Of a stretch of DNA of 64,000 bases, positions 33,805-48,207 are shown piece after piece. Position 1 is the first letter of the stretch. Each line of letters starts with the position of its first letter. The position numbers and the translations under genes are program-made. The stretch is from assembly GCA_023846275.1 (NCBI GenBank), contig CM043868.1, forward strand, positions 7,335,653 through 7,399,652. The letters are read 5' to 3'. This DNA is from Vanilla planifolia (Eukaryota > Streptophyta > Magnoliopsida > Asparagales > Orchidaceae). A model generated the notes under the pieces. The model worked only from the letters and a program-made list of their open reading frames with translations. It did not search any database and was not told where the DNA came from.

Positions 33805-34421
33805 TCTTATTTCTTATTTTTTAGTTTATTATATATTGTAATATGTCACATATGAAGCTCTTAGAAGTTTTTAGTTATTTTTGTATTTTTTAATTTTATA
33901 TTTTTTATTAAGAAGCATATTTTTGTCATTTTGCTTTTGAGCTTAAAGTTTAGTCATATCTTCTTTTTAAACACTTTTTATGAAATAAAAAAGAAGAATA
34001 TTTTGTCTTGGTTTTGTGTTTTCCCAAAAATTATGATTTGCCTTTGTACATATGTGCACAAAATGGGTAACAGTTTATGGTTTTTTCTTGGTTGCAATTT
34101 GAACATCCTTTATCAATTTTTGTATTGTAGATTGGCCAAGATCTACCTTTAGACATTCCATTAGCCCCTCCTTTAGTCAATTTTTGGTATCAAAGACAAA
34201 CTCATGATGTTCCAAGCACTATGATGATTTGGCACCATTGTTTGCCAAGTAGTTTCCCTCAATTTCCTTATATTTGACATCCATGTACATCCTGTCATCA
34301 ATTTTTCCATCATTAAGTTGCTTAAAAAAATTCAAAAAAGTTGTTCTCAAGTTCTATGCCAACGATTATCATTGCTACAAATAACCTTCTACTACATCAA
34401 ATTACAGGAATGTGTAATTAT

Positions 34422-36212
34422 TATAACATCTCAAAATATTGTTGCATGTAATATATTATAAATTATAAGATTAAGTTAACCTTATTATAATTATGTATGT
34501 TTTAATACAATAAAATTAATTTTTTGAATTATGATATTTATTGATTAAAATATTAAAATATTGAATTTATCTTAGGAAGCATGCCATAATATGAAATGAA
34601 GTGAAAACTTATATTTAAGCACATCATTGGAAAATATTTTGTAAGAGAAATCCAAAATTGTTGGGTTTGAGTATTTATAATTAATTATGGTTTTTTTTAA
34701 AAAAAAATTATTATTTAAATTATTAAAGGCACAATAATATGCCTCAATAGAGATGGGATTAAATGTAAACCTTAGTTGGGTTATGTAGGGAATTAAGAAA
34801 AAATAACTAAGGAAGAGAGATAACGATCGATTGGAAAGAGAAAAAGAAGAAGAAAGGAGATAGAAGGTTTGACTAAGAAGGAAAACAAGGAAGAATAGTA
34901 GGAAAAGGAAAGGAATCAATGTAAGATGGTTTAAAACTTCTTGATAAAACTTAGAAGGGAGTAAGGAAATCAAGAAGAGGAGAAGATCTTCTAGGGAGTC
35001 ATTTTTAGCAGGAAAAGTAAGGGAGGAGCAATAGCTAATTAACAAGGGGTAAGAAATTAATTTGTTTTTATTGATTTCAATTTGATTTTTATGCAAAATT
35101 TAAAGGTGTTAGGTTACTGTAAAGATTAGAAGTGGTGTGAGAATAATTTGAGGAAGTTAGGATATGATTTGGATTAAAATAAAAAGGATTTAGAGTATTC
35201 TTATATTTATAAAGGACTTTTCCAAATTTTAGATTAGAAGTATAGGTCATTTATCATAAGTTAGTTTTATAAGTTGGAATGATAGAGATGAATGTATGGT
35301 AAAAAAGGATCTAGATTTGTAAGAAAATGTATTGTGATGTAATGCTAGGTATAAAATATTATGTAACAGAGATTCAATAAGAAACAAATTGATAGGGATC
35401 AAAAGATATGTGGGAATGCAAAGGATGGTATATGAAGTAGAGAATAGTTGGGGTTAAGAAAAATAATAGTACGTCACAATGGATAATAGCAAGGAGATAA
35501 GGGTATCGTACATAATAGTTACCTTATGAATGGTATAGTAGGAACATTTTGAGAGAAACATATTATACATGAAGGCCAAAAGTTGACACATTAGTGGGGT
35601 AGTAAGAGAGTAATGGGAAGAATGACTTTGGGAATTTTTGGTAATTTTTGGTTAATAGCATAGGTGTTATATATATATATATATATATTAAAAAGAATAT
35701 TTAGTGACTTATGTATAAACATGGAAATGTAAGAAATTCATAAGGTAGAGAGAGTAGGCAATGAACTTTCATCTCAGATTCAAATAGATAAACTTGATAA
35801 TTGTGATGTTAATACATTAGAGGACTCGCACACATTTTTAAATAGGTTCACATGTGATTTTGTTGATCATTTTGGTATTTTATTCATCATGGATCCTATT
35901 TATATGGGTTTTTATTTCAATATTGTATTTCTTGGTTCATATAGAATTAAAAATACTTAGATAGAAAGGTTTACTCACAAAAAAAATTAATATATAGTTA
36001 ATGTTTACCATAATATCTTATGACATTAATATGACATAGTTTAAAAGGTTATTTATAAAGAATGGAATGAAAGGAAATAATTGGTGTTTTTTCATTATAC
36101 ATTATTCTCATAGTATGATATAAGATTAGGAAGTCCTTATAGGCACTATGACCTAATGATATAACATGAGGATGCCCTTAAATGCTCCATAACTTGATTG
36201 GGTGAGGATTTC

Positions 36213-36296
<84 letters not shown>

Positions 36297-37037
36297 CAAT
36301 GGTTTGAGATCATGTAAATTATTAGATCAAATGATAATGAGTAGAAGGAAAATTTGGCCTATGGAATGTAAGGGGAAATAAAAAATGAAAGAAAAAAATA
36401 AAGAAAAACCATTTTCACAATTTATGTGCTTTCATTAGTGGATTTTGGTTTTATTAGATTACTTGGATCATGGCATATGTTTCATGGTTATCAAGCACCT
36501 TATTGTCATAGCTTTATTCATATTTTATTTTTATATTATAATATTTTTATATTATAATATTTTTATATTTTGTTATCTTATGTAATTTAATTATTAAGCT
36601 CTTTAGATTCTCATTAGTCCTTATCATAGGTCATACATCCACAATATTGAGAGATAAGACTTTTGATGCTTTGGAGAAGGATCATACTCTTTAGATGGGA
36701 TACTAGATAGAGTCTTGTATAAAGATTATTTTTATGGTTTTGTTTCACATGAGGATTGTTATATGTATTCAATTTAATGATTTATATTATAGTTAAGATC
36801 TTTTAGTTATAATTTTATTATAATTTTTTATGGTGTACTTAGACTAGTCTAAAGGAAGATATTGGTATTTGGATAGATTTTGGATTTACCACATTATTAA
36901 GTCTTTGCTAATAAATTTATGTATTTTAATATATTGATTTCTTTATTTATAATATTTGATTACTATTATTTATTATGGATCAGTTAGGAAGCCACACTCA
37001 GACCCATGCCTAAATTTCTACATGCATTGACTTAGAG
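34422..37037 (+). repeat. Decayed Ty3/gypsy LTR, about 2.6 kb
   Basis: It starts tataacatctc (compare TGTAACATCCC) and is followed directly by a decayed tRNA-Met primer site at 37039-37050, so it reads as a plus-strand 5' LTR. It shares order and content with the LTR relic at 21799. It contains (TA)n tracts at about 35671-35692 and 36213-36290. A 174-codon minus-strand frame at 34572-35096 is low-complexity and lies inside it, so it is not a gene. Confidence 0.45.
36213..36290. repeat. (TA)n microsatellite, about 78 bp
   Basis: Uninterrupted alternating TA, the longest in the window. Confidence 0.97.
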
Positions 37038-37038
37038 T

Positions 37039-37050
37039 TAGTATTAGAGC
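37039..37050 (+). other. Decayed tRNA-Met primer binding site
   Basis: tagtattagagc matches TGGTATCAGAGC except for one G to A and one C to T, both transition-type decay. Confidence 0.45.
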
Positions 37051-37639
37051 CTTACCTCACCATCTACTTAATAACATTGATGATCAAAGGTTATGGTTAA
37101 AGAAATTAATAGTTGGGGATACCAAAACCTAGTAGAGATTAATAGTGAGACAAAATTCAATCACATAGACTAAATAAAAGATCAATATAAATAAGTAATC
37201 TAATTACAACATAAATTATCCAATAAAAAACTACTACTGTATCAAGTTTATATAGATCCAAATATACACATAATATAGAAACTCATAAAAGATCAACCAT
37301 GGTGTAATATATGCATTTAAGTCCATAACTCACAATGTAATGAATGTATTACCTATAATGTAAATACTAATGATACTCCTAAATATTGAATAAGTAAACC
37401 AATAAGGTAACAATATATGTACAAAAATAAAGCTATAACATAATGAATATGATTATACCATTAAAAACCAATAAACATAATGAAATAAGCTATGATATAA
37501 GAAAACTAATAAATCTAATAGAAAATATGAACATATATATGCATGTTCTTTTATCTTCTTATTTCTCATTTCATTCTTAATGCATTTAGATATTTTCAAA
37601 TTTTATCTTTTTTAAATTATTATCTTTTAAAGTCAATAC

Positions 37640-37955
37640 AAATAACATAGACCTCATAGAAAGGTATCCTCACCTTATATTAATACTATGTAGATATAAA
37701 TGGGTTATTCTTATCCTATATTATATATATAAGGCAACATCGCCCTAATTATGTATACTAGTATTGTGCAGATGTAGACAGGCATCCTCACCTTAATAAA
37801 GGTTTCCTCACCCTAATGAGTTACTATCTCTTTATATCTTGTATATCAGTATCATGTACATATCAATGGATTATTCTCACCCTATATTGTGTATATGTGC
37901 TAACCTAACCCTAATGATGTATATCAATATTGTATAAACATAAATGGTCATTAGA
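37640..37955. repeat. Degenerate ~166 bp direct repeat
   Basis: Nearly two copies, marked by atgg-ttattctyaycctatatt at 37700 and 37866 and by repeated cctcaccytaat words. Confidence 0.5.
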
Positions 37956-40900
37956 TCATAAAGTAATCCAAGAATTTACAAGTATAATGTTTTTAGGGGT
38001 ATATTAATAATTATATTTTATTTTTTTAATTGATAATTTAATATATAAAATATTTATATTCTAAATTATTTTCTTATCCATTCTTCATTATGTTCATGCC
38101 AATATCCTTGATATATAATATAAAAAGGGGTAACACATAAATAACACGTCAAAAAACAAGCTATTACAAAATATGACAACACAAATGAAATGATCCCAAC
38201 ATTACTAGAAAGATATATATTAAAAACTCTAATATTCTTGAAACTTTAAGAAAATATATCATGAAAAGAATATCATTTTATAAATAATATATAAATTAAT
38301 TTACCTACTTAAATATGAGAGTTGACTTGTTTTTTCAACTTCTATTTTTCTTAATTTTCTAAAGTGTTATGTATATATGATGGTTAATATATATCTTATA
38401 TGTAGCTTATTTAATAAATAATTAAAATAATATTAATTTTTTTGTACCCTTAAGTTTCTACTCTAAATCATAATATATGATTCATACAAAATAAGCTTTC
38501 CGAACTATATCATATATGTACTATCCAATGATTATCTAATAAATTTCACAATATTATATTATATGATTCGTATTTTCATTCTATCCTATAATCTTGTTAG
38601 CAAGTTCATACGATTATGATAATCCCATCATGTAGTATGATCAATTTATTCTTTCTCTCTTCACATATTACGATCCCCTTTGATTACACCGTATGTTTTC
38701 ACTATTACTCTATCACCATGATATTATACCATATGATGATTCACAACATACAAGTTATATTATAGACTCTTCTCTATCTAGTCTTTGCCAATTTATTCAT
38801 AGCTTTGATTGATCATCTAGTACAATCAAACTAGTCATATATGCAATATTTTGTATAATACCTTATGTATAATCATTCTAAGGAACTCAATTGATGCCTC
38901 AATTAAGTCTCCATCTCTATCATCTAATACAATTCTATGCTTAGTACTTATAAAATCTTGACCACCAACTTGACCAACTCATTTAATATGACCACCATAA
39001 TTATATTAGGATGACCATATGTATGTGTCAATTATATTATGCTTAGCTGATATCCATATCACTTTTGTATGGTGAACCCTACAGTTGAACTTGTTGTATA
39101 AGTACCCATGTCATCCTTATACAAATAACTTGAAATTTCAATTGTATCTTAATTATCCTTGGATTAATATGGCTTAGTAAATCCTTTAGTATAAGTTTCT
39201 CATACCATCTTTCATCATAGCATCTCAACTCCTTATTCCTTATGGATTTGAATTGATCACATTGTATGATGAATACCAATGTACCTATATGATATGAATT
39301 AGTAACTAACTATTATATTTCTCCTCTCTCTCTCTCTTTCTCACTTTATTTCTTCTCTCTTGTTTTGTCTTAGCACTTGCCATCTTCTTCCCATGGCAAG
39401 CCTAGCATATCTCAACTAATTTTGTTAGCAAAATCATGCATTAGTGTCCTCTTAAACCCACAAACCAATCAAATCTCAAGACCAAATTTTCAAAGTTCAT
39501 TGAATTCCATAAAACTATATGCCCTATATTGGATCATATCCCCAACCAAATGCAAGCCCAAATTAAATAAAATGCTTTAAAGCTATTAACTAAGGAGACC
39601 AAAACTATTTAGACCATATATCTATAACCAACTTAAGCAAAATCTTGTAAAATAATTGACATGGATTAAGTTATATTTTCATACCCAATTTTTAAGAATA
39701 ATGCCAAAGTATTCATTAAGACATGCTTGACCACAATGATGTTCCTCACAGCTTTACCATTTGTACGTACTTTTTACATTTGCTTAACCTTATACTCTTA
39801 TCTTGAGATCTCCCTAAATTATACCTTAATATTTTTTACAACACTATCCTTAGCTAAGGTTTTTCCATGCATATACCTAAACCTTAGGTGTGATTGACCT
39901 GTCAATCATATCATTAGATTTTTGCAAATTAACTTGCAAGCAAGATTAACAATATTACTACTTCAAAATTTCTCTCCTTATATAAGTTAATTTTTTAGTT
40001 TACTTGACCCCTTTCCTATTTTGAGATATTTTTAACCATTTGATATGATCAATCACATTGGTTCTACCTAAGATCCCCTTTCACCAAATAACAAAACAAT
40101 AATTACTCAAACTTCAAACTCATTCCAAGATATTATAATAATATTTTATTTAGGTTAGAAATCATAATTATAAATTTGATTAATAAAATTTAAATTTAAA
40201 TTTTTAATGGAGTGAATTAAAATAATAATTTTTAAATTTTCTCTCATATAATGTGTAATTTTACTAAGTATTTCATATTTGAAAAATGAGCATACATTAG
40301 AAAGACATGTTGAAATGGTTCCATTGTACTTGTTTAATAACAATTAGATTTCTTTAGATTTAATGCAAATTTTTAAAGCTAAAGGGAATTATTAAGATTT
40401 AACAATTAAATATTTATTAAGAATCATAATATCTAATTTCTTTATTTCTTCTTGGGCCTTTCAAAATCTATGTATGCTACTTCAATTGAACTCTTAGTCA
40501 TTACATTACTTGTTTGAAGGCAATAAAATTATCATTTTATTTTCTTTAATACCTTTTATTAAGTACTTTTTAGATCACTCATCTCAAGATCAAATAGATC
40601 TAATCAAATAAAATGCTTCACCAAATGTTTCTTCAAGCAATCATCACATATAGACCTGTCATGTCATGTCAATCCCAAGATAAATTAACACAACCTAATA
40701 AACTATATTCAAAATATAAGTTTATCGAGTATATCAGGGTTCGTAGTATAAAAATGAGTACATAAGCTACTAAAAGGGGTGGGGTTAACATAACAATTAA
40801 CAATAATCTTAAAACATCTCAAAACAATAGTAACACATAATAAAACAACATAGAAGTTTGAAACTAGTATTACTACAAAAATCTAAAATATGATAAATAA

Positions 40901-41077
40901 AGACCCTTGGCTTGATGAGTGTCAACATCTTATCATGTAATCTAAGTAGAAAATAAGCATAATATGCATAATAAACAAATTTAAATAATAAATAGTAAAG
41001 AATTATAAAGAAAAAAACAAAATAGATAAATAATAAAATAGAGCAATAAATAAAATAATATGTAATAATTTATTAAA

Positions 41078-41081
<4 letters not shown>

Positions 41082-41136
<55 letters not shown>
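41082..41136. repeat. (TA)n microsatellite
   Basis: About 55 bases of alternating AT. Confidence 0.95.
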
Positions 41137-41138
<2 letters not shown>

Positions 41139-41370
41139 CATATATTTATATATTTATAAATTTATATAGCTTATCATAAACATATAGTAGTTATCTTACT
41201 TTTTTTTTTTTTTCATATTCATTCTTTTTTCTCATCTCTTTTCTATTCATTTTATTTTTAAATATTCATTCTCTCTCTTAGTTCAAACTTTTTTATAACA
41301 CTTATCCCATCATGTAGAGATCCTATATCATATCTTATCATCAAGAGTTTTAAAGTTTTGAAATTCTATA

Positions 41371-41695
41371 ACCTCATCTTTGAGTATTATGACACTAAAG
41401 AGTAAAATATATCTTCATTATTAAGCCTTACCCCTTGACACCAATATCCTATACTGATAGAAAATAAGACACTTGGAATGTTGAGACCTCATCTTTAAGT
41501 ACCCATAACACCATGAGTGAAATAGTTTATCATCACTAAGTTTTACTACTAAATGTCAATTCCTATACTGATAGAGAGCAAAACATATAGAATGTCAAAT
41601 CCCTATCTCTAAATGACTTTGACACATAGGATGAAGTATCTCATCATTGTTATGTTTAGCCCCTTAATGCCAACTATTATAGTCATCAAATTTGT
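41371..41695. repeat. 115 bp tandem repeat, about 2.8 copies
   Basis: Unit starts at 41371, 41486 and 41601 (acctcatctt / acctcatctt / ccctatctct). Units 1 and 2 share a cctatactgatag block. Divergence is high, so it is old. Confidence 0.7.
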
Positions 41696-42191
41696 TAACC
41701 AAAGTATGTTAGTTTCATTTGATTATTAATTAAATACTTATAAAATTTAAGTGATAAAGTTGGATTACTGTTAATTATTTTTTATAGAAATCATATAATA
41801 TAATAATAGAAGATTATATGGTATGATAAGAAAAAATATTTAAGACTTAATTATGAATATCACATAATATGAAATTGGTCAAACATACAATATAATTTGA
41901 TAGCAACAATAATCAAGATGTAAGTGTGAACACATTATTAAAGTGGATTTTGGTCTTACAAGCATATAAATATGACAATATCATGAGTGTTAAGATCAAC
42001 TATATTTGATATAGGTAAGATAGAAAATAGTCATCATATATATGACCATGACACATTTTATGAAGTGATATAGTACAAGAAAGATGCAAATATGAACAAT
42101 TGCAAAACTTTGCTAGCAATCTTACTAAGCCAATCATACCATTGTATAAGGACATTAATATAGAAAAGGAGAGTTGGTTCAAGTAATTTTG

Positions 42192-42405
42192 TGATCATAC
42201 AAGTATGATCATAAGAAAAGAAAAATATTCTAAGTCCAATAAGTTACATTAGGTAAGCTAAGGATCATACAATATGATTCGCTTTATTATAAAAAAATGA
42301 TTAATTAAGAGTGGCATTACATAAGAGAGTAATTGGGTTATGATAGGTGATTATGGTACATAGTGTATCATACATGTAAGAATGTTGGATCATACCACTA
42401 TGATC
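42192..42405. repeat. Cluster of short palindromes GATCATAC-NN-TATGATC
   Basis: Three copies within about 215 bp: 42192-42211 (perfect, TGATCATACAAGTATGATCA), 42263-42280 (one arm mismatched) and 42388-42405 (GATCATACCACTATGATC). Similar decayed motifs occur at 38600-38740 and 46055-46090. Confidence 0.6.
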
Positions 42406-45400
42406 AATGGAACTATTAATTAGTAATAAAGGAATTAGCTCATCATACAATACAATATAGGTATAGTATAACTATGATTTAGAGATGTTGAATAAATCAA
42501 GTTTCATATTTTAATTGCTTTTGGTCCCAACTATTCAAAATTAAAGGGTTAGAAATGCCTAGATAAAGATGGTTAAAGGAAAACAATTAAAAATTAAGTC
42601 AAATCCTATAATGCATGAACCTTTAAGATAAAGATACAAGTAGAGATATCTTTATTATCTTAACTAATATCTCTTAATTAAAAGATTGATAGAATGATTA
42701 TATAAGATTTTAGCTTATGATTAGGGCTAGAATTTTAGTAAAAAAGCTAGCTGTGAATGCTTCTAAAGAGACTTAGTTTCTGAGAGAAGCCAGAAGATAA
42801 GCCAAAAGTAAGAAAGAAAAGGAGAATTTCTAATCTACCTAGAGAAGAGAAGAAAATCTCTTTTCAATGTAGACCTTCACTCAGATTAAAAGGTAAGAGA
42901 TCTTTTTTCATATAAATCTAGAAGCATAAGTTAATAAAATGAAGTAATTTGTTAGTATCTTTATAAAGAATAATTTGCCTAAATACACATCTTATTTTTC
43001 TCCTTTAAAACCAAGATTTTCATGCTGAAGTTATCCATGATGTTAATGCATTGGGAGGTTAAGATGCATGATTATGATAAATCTAAATTATGTCATGATT
43101 ATTTACGTGATTATCTTGGTTATTGTTAAGCTTTTACCATGGTCAAGATTCATGCTCCTTGAGGCAAATATTTTGATGAAAACTTTATATCTTAGATGTG
43201 ATAAAACTTGTGATATTATATTTATGCTCTTGACATAAAATTCTAAGTCTAGTCTTTGATTGATGCAAAACATGATATATTAGCTAAACAATGCTAATGT
43301 GAATTTTATTGTAATCAAGAACATGTATTATGTAAATTATTTTGTTTAAAAAAGAAATCATGAATGATGTGTATATATATTTCCTAATAAAGAGGTTGAG
43401 ATTCTTGATGTTGAGACCTATTCTATGACTTTTTCTAGATGACTTAATCATTTCTATTCATAGAATTCAAGCATATGATGATATTTTAGTTACCAAAAGG
43501 AAGTTTATGTTGTGAAGGTTTTATATTGCTAAGTTTAATTCCATGATATGATGAGATTACCTAATTTTAAACATAGGTCTTGTTAAGAAATTGATGATAC
43601 TCAATTTTAGTGTAATTTAAGTCTGAAATTAGGCCATGAAATTTAGGATGGAAATTGAAAACTTAGCCAAACTCTAAGAATTTATTGTAGAAAAAAGGAC
43701 AAAAAACTTGTGTATTGCCTCGACAATGTCCATAAGGCATGGATACATGGCTCGGTTAAGGTCATGTGAGGCATGATAAAAACCTAGATGGCTTCAATGG
43801 TTTATAGAGCTCTTAATTTCTAGGTAGGAAGCTTGAGAGGCTTAGGTTGGACCAAAGAAGAAAAGCTATGTTAAATGGTGTTGGTTATGCTAATAAGATT
43901 ACTCGGTGTTGTCTATGGATGATTACATTGTAGTTAAATTAGATTAAGCATGGTATCATGATGAAGATTGATATGGGTTTTCTAGGGATGATGGATAATG
44001 TTTTGGCCTGAAATGATTTAGGAATTGTAAAGGAGTTTCTTGGCCATGCATGGTTTGAGTTGAAAGATATTAGTCATGATTACATTTAATTGGATTTAAG
44101 GACGATGATCTTGATTGTACATGATTAAAGTGGTAGAATGACAAATTTGGCCATATTTGATTCTAAAGGATTTAAAATTTAATGAACTTAACAATATGTA
44201 TGATAGTCTAGACTTATATGTTTATAAGAAGTTTAGTTTATAGAAAATGAGTTGTGATTTTTGAAAGAATCTTAAAATTTGGTAGCTAAAGACACTATTA
44301 TCCTAAGAATATTTTTTAAACTATGCCATAGGACATTACTAAGACTCGTAAGGAAACCATCATTTAGAAACTAAATCCACAGTTTAATTTTTATTCAAAT
44401 GAGACTATGTGATAAGACTCAACTATAGGATTAAGGTGCAAAGAGAGTCTATAGAAAAGAATTTTGATGGCTTTAGGGTGAGAGAGAGTTCTCTGGTTCT
44501 TTGTATAACCATGGTAATAAATAAAAGAATGTACGAAATCTTGTAAAATAATATCATAACAATGCATATAGTTTTATGTAGATATATATCTAACTCATTA
44601 TAAGCATATGGTAATTTTGTCTTACCTTTTTTTCTTTTCATATTCATTTAAATTTTCTTGAAACTTTGACTTTAAAATTTTGCAAAAAAGTCAAATGGTT
44701 TCTAAAAAATGCAAATTACATGCCTATGGTTTCTTTGCAATATGATCTTAAAATGGCATGTTCAAATTTGAGATATGACTATTATCATCTTGACATTCTT
44801 TTCAAGGTGCCTACTAGAGAATATATTTTTGGGTTTTAGAATTAAAATGAATATATCCAATATTTGGAATGTAAATTTTAAAAAAATAGTTTAGATAAAT
44901 TTATTTGGTTATTACACATCATGACATCATGGTGGGTTTGCTCTTGCTTGGCTTAAGTTGTAAATTATGAAACTATTTATTATAATTCTTAATAGAATGA
45001 CTGCCAATCTAAAGCTTATCTTCCACAATTTATTTTGGGTTAGAATTGTTAAACATATCATTTAAATTTATATAACTGAAAGGGTTACATTAATGATACT
45101 CATGCATATTGAATTAGAGAGATATTAAAACATATATTTCATACATGTTCACTTACATATAAATGAGCAAGAATAAACATTAAGTATAATATATTACATG
45201 TGTATTGATTGATCAACTTTTAATGTTTGCAAAAGCACTAAGTGTTACACATTATTTGCATTATATGTATTTATATGATTTTATTATCATACAATGTAAC
45301 TTGCACTTCATGGCATTAAATAAAGTATTGATCATAGGCCTTCCTAAATGATTTATATAAATTGAAATATTTGTATGGTAATGATTCCCTTATCATATAA

Positions 45401-46228
45401 GTAAACTAAATACTTACCCTAAAAGTATGTGTTGTGGTTTAGAATATTTAAACTTCATATAATACAATATCATATTTTGTACTTATATAATGTAATAATC
45501 TAAATGTTTGGACATGGGATCAAATCAAACAATTTTAAGAAAGTGACATAGCAATTGTGATGTCATATAAGTGCAATGAACTATTCATATTTATATGATC
45601 AATATAACATGTATTAAGAGTTTAGGATATAAAATATAAATGAGCCAAATTATGTCATATCTATATAATCCTATAGTATTAGTATGACTAATTTAATTGA
45701 GTAGTGTGAGTTAAGTATAGAATAGAATATTGCATTATATTCAAGTAAAATTATCATTTTCATCTAATAGAATCATAAGAAGTGATGACTTGTCGTAAGT
45801 GAATTGATTTCCTTCTCATTTGTATGATCACATTTTCGTATATATGTGATATCTATTTTCACAAGAGTTTGGTTTGAAGACTTAGTCATGTGATGAGTAA
45901 ATTTATTTCATATGATTATTATCCATGGCTCATATGAATATAATCATTATTTATCAATTATATGAGTTTCTTGATTAATGTGTCACCTTTGTATGACCCC
46001 ATATTGTACAACTTTTCCTTAAAAGCACAAAAATTAAACATGAGAGTATTTCATTTATTCATATCATACGATGTCTTCATCGTATCAATACAATAATTTG
46101 TGCACTTAAAAAACACTAATTGAATTAATGCATTATTAATGCAATTTTCTTTTAATATTTATTGTTTTGGTATTATCTATTATCATAGTGGTATGATAAG
46201 TATCCCAAGAGTGTAATGACTTTTGTAT

Positions 46229-48122
46229 TGTTGACCCCCTAGTTATTATGTTTTTTTTTATGATAATAAATCCTAAGTATTTTAATCAATATTTTTAGTA
46301 AATTTTTAGATATTAGATAATTGATGCTTATATTTATGTGAGAGCTTAAAAAAAAAAATGAACAAATGTTAAATCCCACAAAAATCATCTCAGTTGGAGT
46401 GCTAAACCACCAAGAGATATATTTAAGGTATTGTAATTTTACTTTGATTAGAATATTAAGTTTGATTAAAATATTTATTATGAGAGATAAATTAAATTAA
46501 AAGTAATTATCTTAAAAAATATTTTAAGTTTTTAATATTTTTAATCCATTCTCCTTGATTATCTTAACCATCATTTTACCTTAATAATATCTTCAAAATC
46601 CTTAATTAATCTATTAAAAAAATATGTTATAATTATATTAATTAATTAGTTAAAATTTAAAAACTTACTTAACTTATTTAGTATAGCAACAACCAACTTC
46701 AGGTTGGGGAAATTAGTCATCCTCAACCTTTTTGGTACAGTAAATGGGTTATGCACTCCATCCCATATGGATTAAGTGTTTTAGATCAAGTTATCATTCC
46801 TACATCCATATATTCAATATAATGTACAATTGGCATGCATAGGTCGTGACTTCTTGAATAAGCCAAGGGTAGCCAACCCCAATAGGTTGCCATATGGGAT
46901 GACATAAAGCTTTAAAATGTAATTTAATTGTTCTTCCTTGTAATATAGGACTAAAATGTAAAGCATTTACTACACAAGGAATTTCCTAATTTCGAGAGTA
47001 GTTAGAGTCATTCAACTATGTAATTTCATGATCGAATGATCCTAATTTTTTTGGCTTTTTACAATGCTTTAATATATCCTCTATTCGATCATGCCATTTT
47101 GCGATCGTGCAGTCCATCTTTTATCTGCCTATAAGATCAAGATCCAGCCGTCTGATCAAGAGTTAGATCTAATGGTCTTGATCTAATCCTATCTCTTAAT
47201 AGCCCCAATCGAATCTCATCCATTTGATAGCATAATCGAGCAGTCACAGATCATTCTGATCCAGTAGCTCCAGCACAACAACATCTGTTGTCATTTTGAG
47301 ACATTAGAATATTTTATTTAAATAATAATTTTGTAATTATAATATACAAGTGACGAAAGCTTATAGCAAATTTTGCATGTTTGGCAAGTGTTTTTAATTA
47401 TTAGAAAATATCTATAAAAAAAGAATTTTTGTACAAAATTCAGAGATAAACTTTTATATAATCTAAAGAAAAGTTTTAAGTCACAACATTCAATCTATTA
47501 GTAGCCCATTCTTATTGTTATTTTTATACGCTGTTGTGTCCTTTAGTTGTCAAACTCCTAAAAATATGTTTCTTTTAAAATCAATAAGTTATTAATTTTC
47601 ACTATTCTTAATTTATTTAATTAGGATATTTGTTAATTTTTAATAATTTAAACTAACATAAAATTTTGTTTGTATTAATTCTAATTTTATGTTGTCAAAT
47701 ATTTTTCTTTTATTGTCATTTTGTTATAAGGCCATTGTAGCATATCCCATTGATTTCATTATAAAGTTGTAGTTGCCTATCTTATTTGTTTTTTGTTGTG
47801 AAGGTTTAGTCTACCCATCTTTAAAAAAAATTATATTGAGTGTTTATTTTTGCCTGATTTTTATCAAAGGTGTACGTAGACTTTATTTTAAGTTGAATCA
47901 CCTAAGCATTGTACATATAAAATTTTAATTATCATGGACTTTTATATTACAAAATTTTTATAAAAATTTATATGCTTTAAAATAAAATTAAAATTTACAT
48001 AAAATCATTTTTAGAGATTTACTTATGCCTTTAAAAATACTTTTAAACTATATTTTGAAATATTTTTATAAGAAACCAAAATTTTTAATCCTAACAATCT
48101 CTTCTTATTGAACCATACTTTA
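46229..48122 (+). repeat. 5' LTR of the old copia element
   Basis: Starts TGTTGACCCCC and ends CATACTTTA. It aligns throughout with 49889-51759. A shared block near 46390 and 50050 (tagttggagtg-type words, then accaccaagagata) shows the homology clearly. Confidence 0.7.
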
Positions 48123-48124
48123 AT

Positions 48125-48135
48125 TAGTATCAGAC
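48125..48135 (+). other. Decayed primer binding site
   Basis: tagtatcagac compared with TGGTATCAGAGC, two bases after the LTR end, as in the intact family. Confidence 0.6.
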
Positions 48136-48207
48136 TAAGGTCCTTTTATATAGAGAAGAAATTCTTCAAGTGATCTATGACTTAAATTGATATTCACAAG
48201 TTTAGCA

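Larger units (their letters stand above)
37051..46228. other. AT-rich repeat debris without genes
   Basis: No coding sequence could be supported. Similar segments at 41140-41225 and 44575-44650 (a ...gta-ttatctta...tttcatattcatt run) resemble, on the minus strand, parts of the gypsy LTRs to the left, so inverted copies of that LTR family probably lie here. Its ends are not resolvable by eye. Confidence 0.4.

Noticed and set aside
34572..35096. 174-codon minus-strand frame rich in Leu, Ser and Phe
   Set aside because: Lies inside the decayed gypsy LTR and is the complement of a purine-rich stretch; a similar frame occurs in the related LTR at 21887-22248.
37051..46228. Satellite array or CRISPR-like repeats
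   Set aside because: Repeats are few, diverged and irregularly spaced, and the DNA is clearly plant nuclear.
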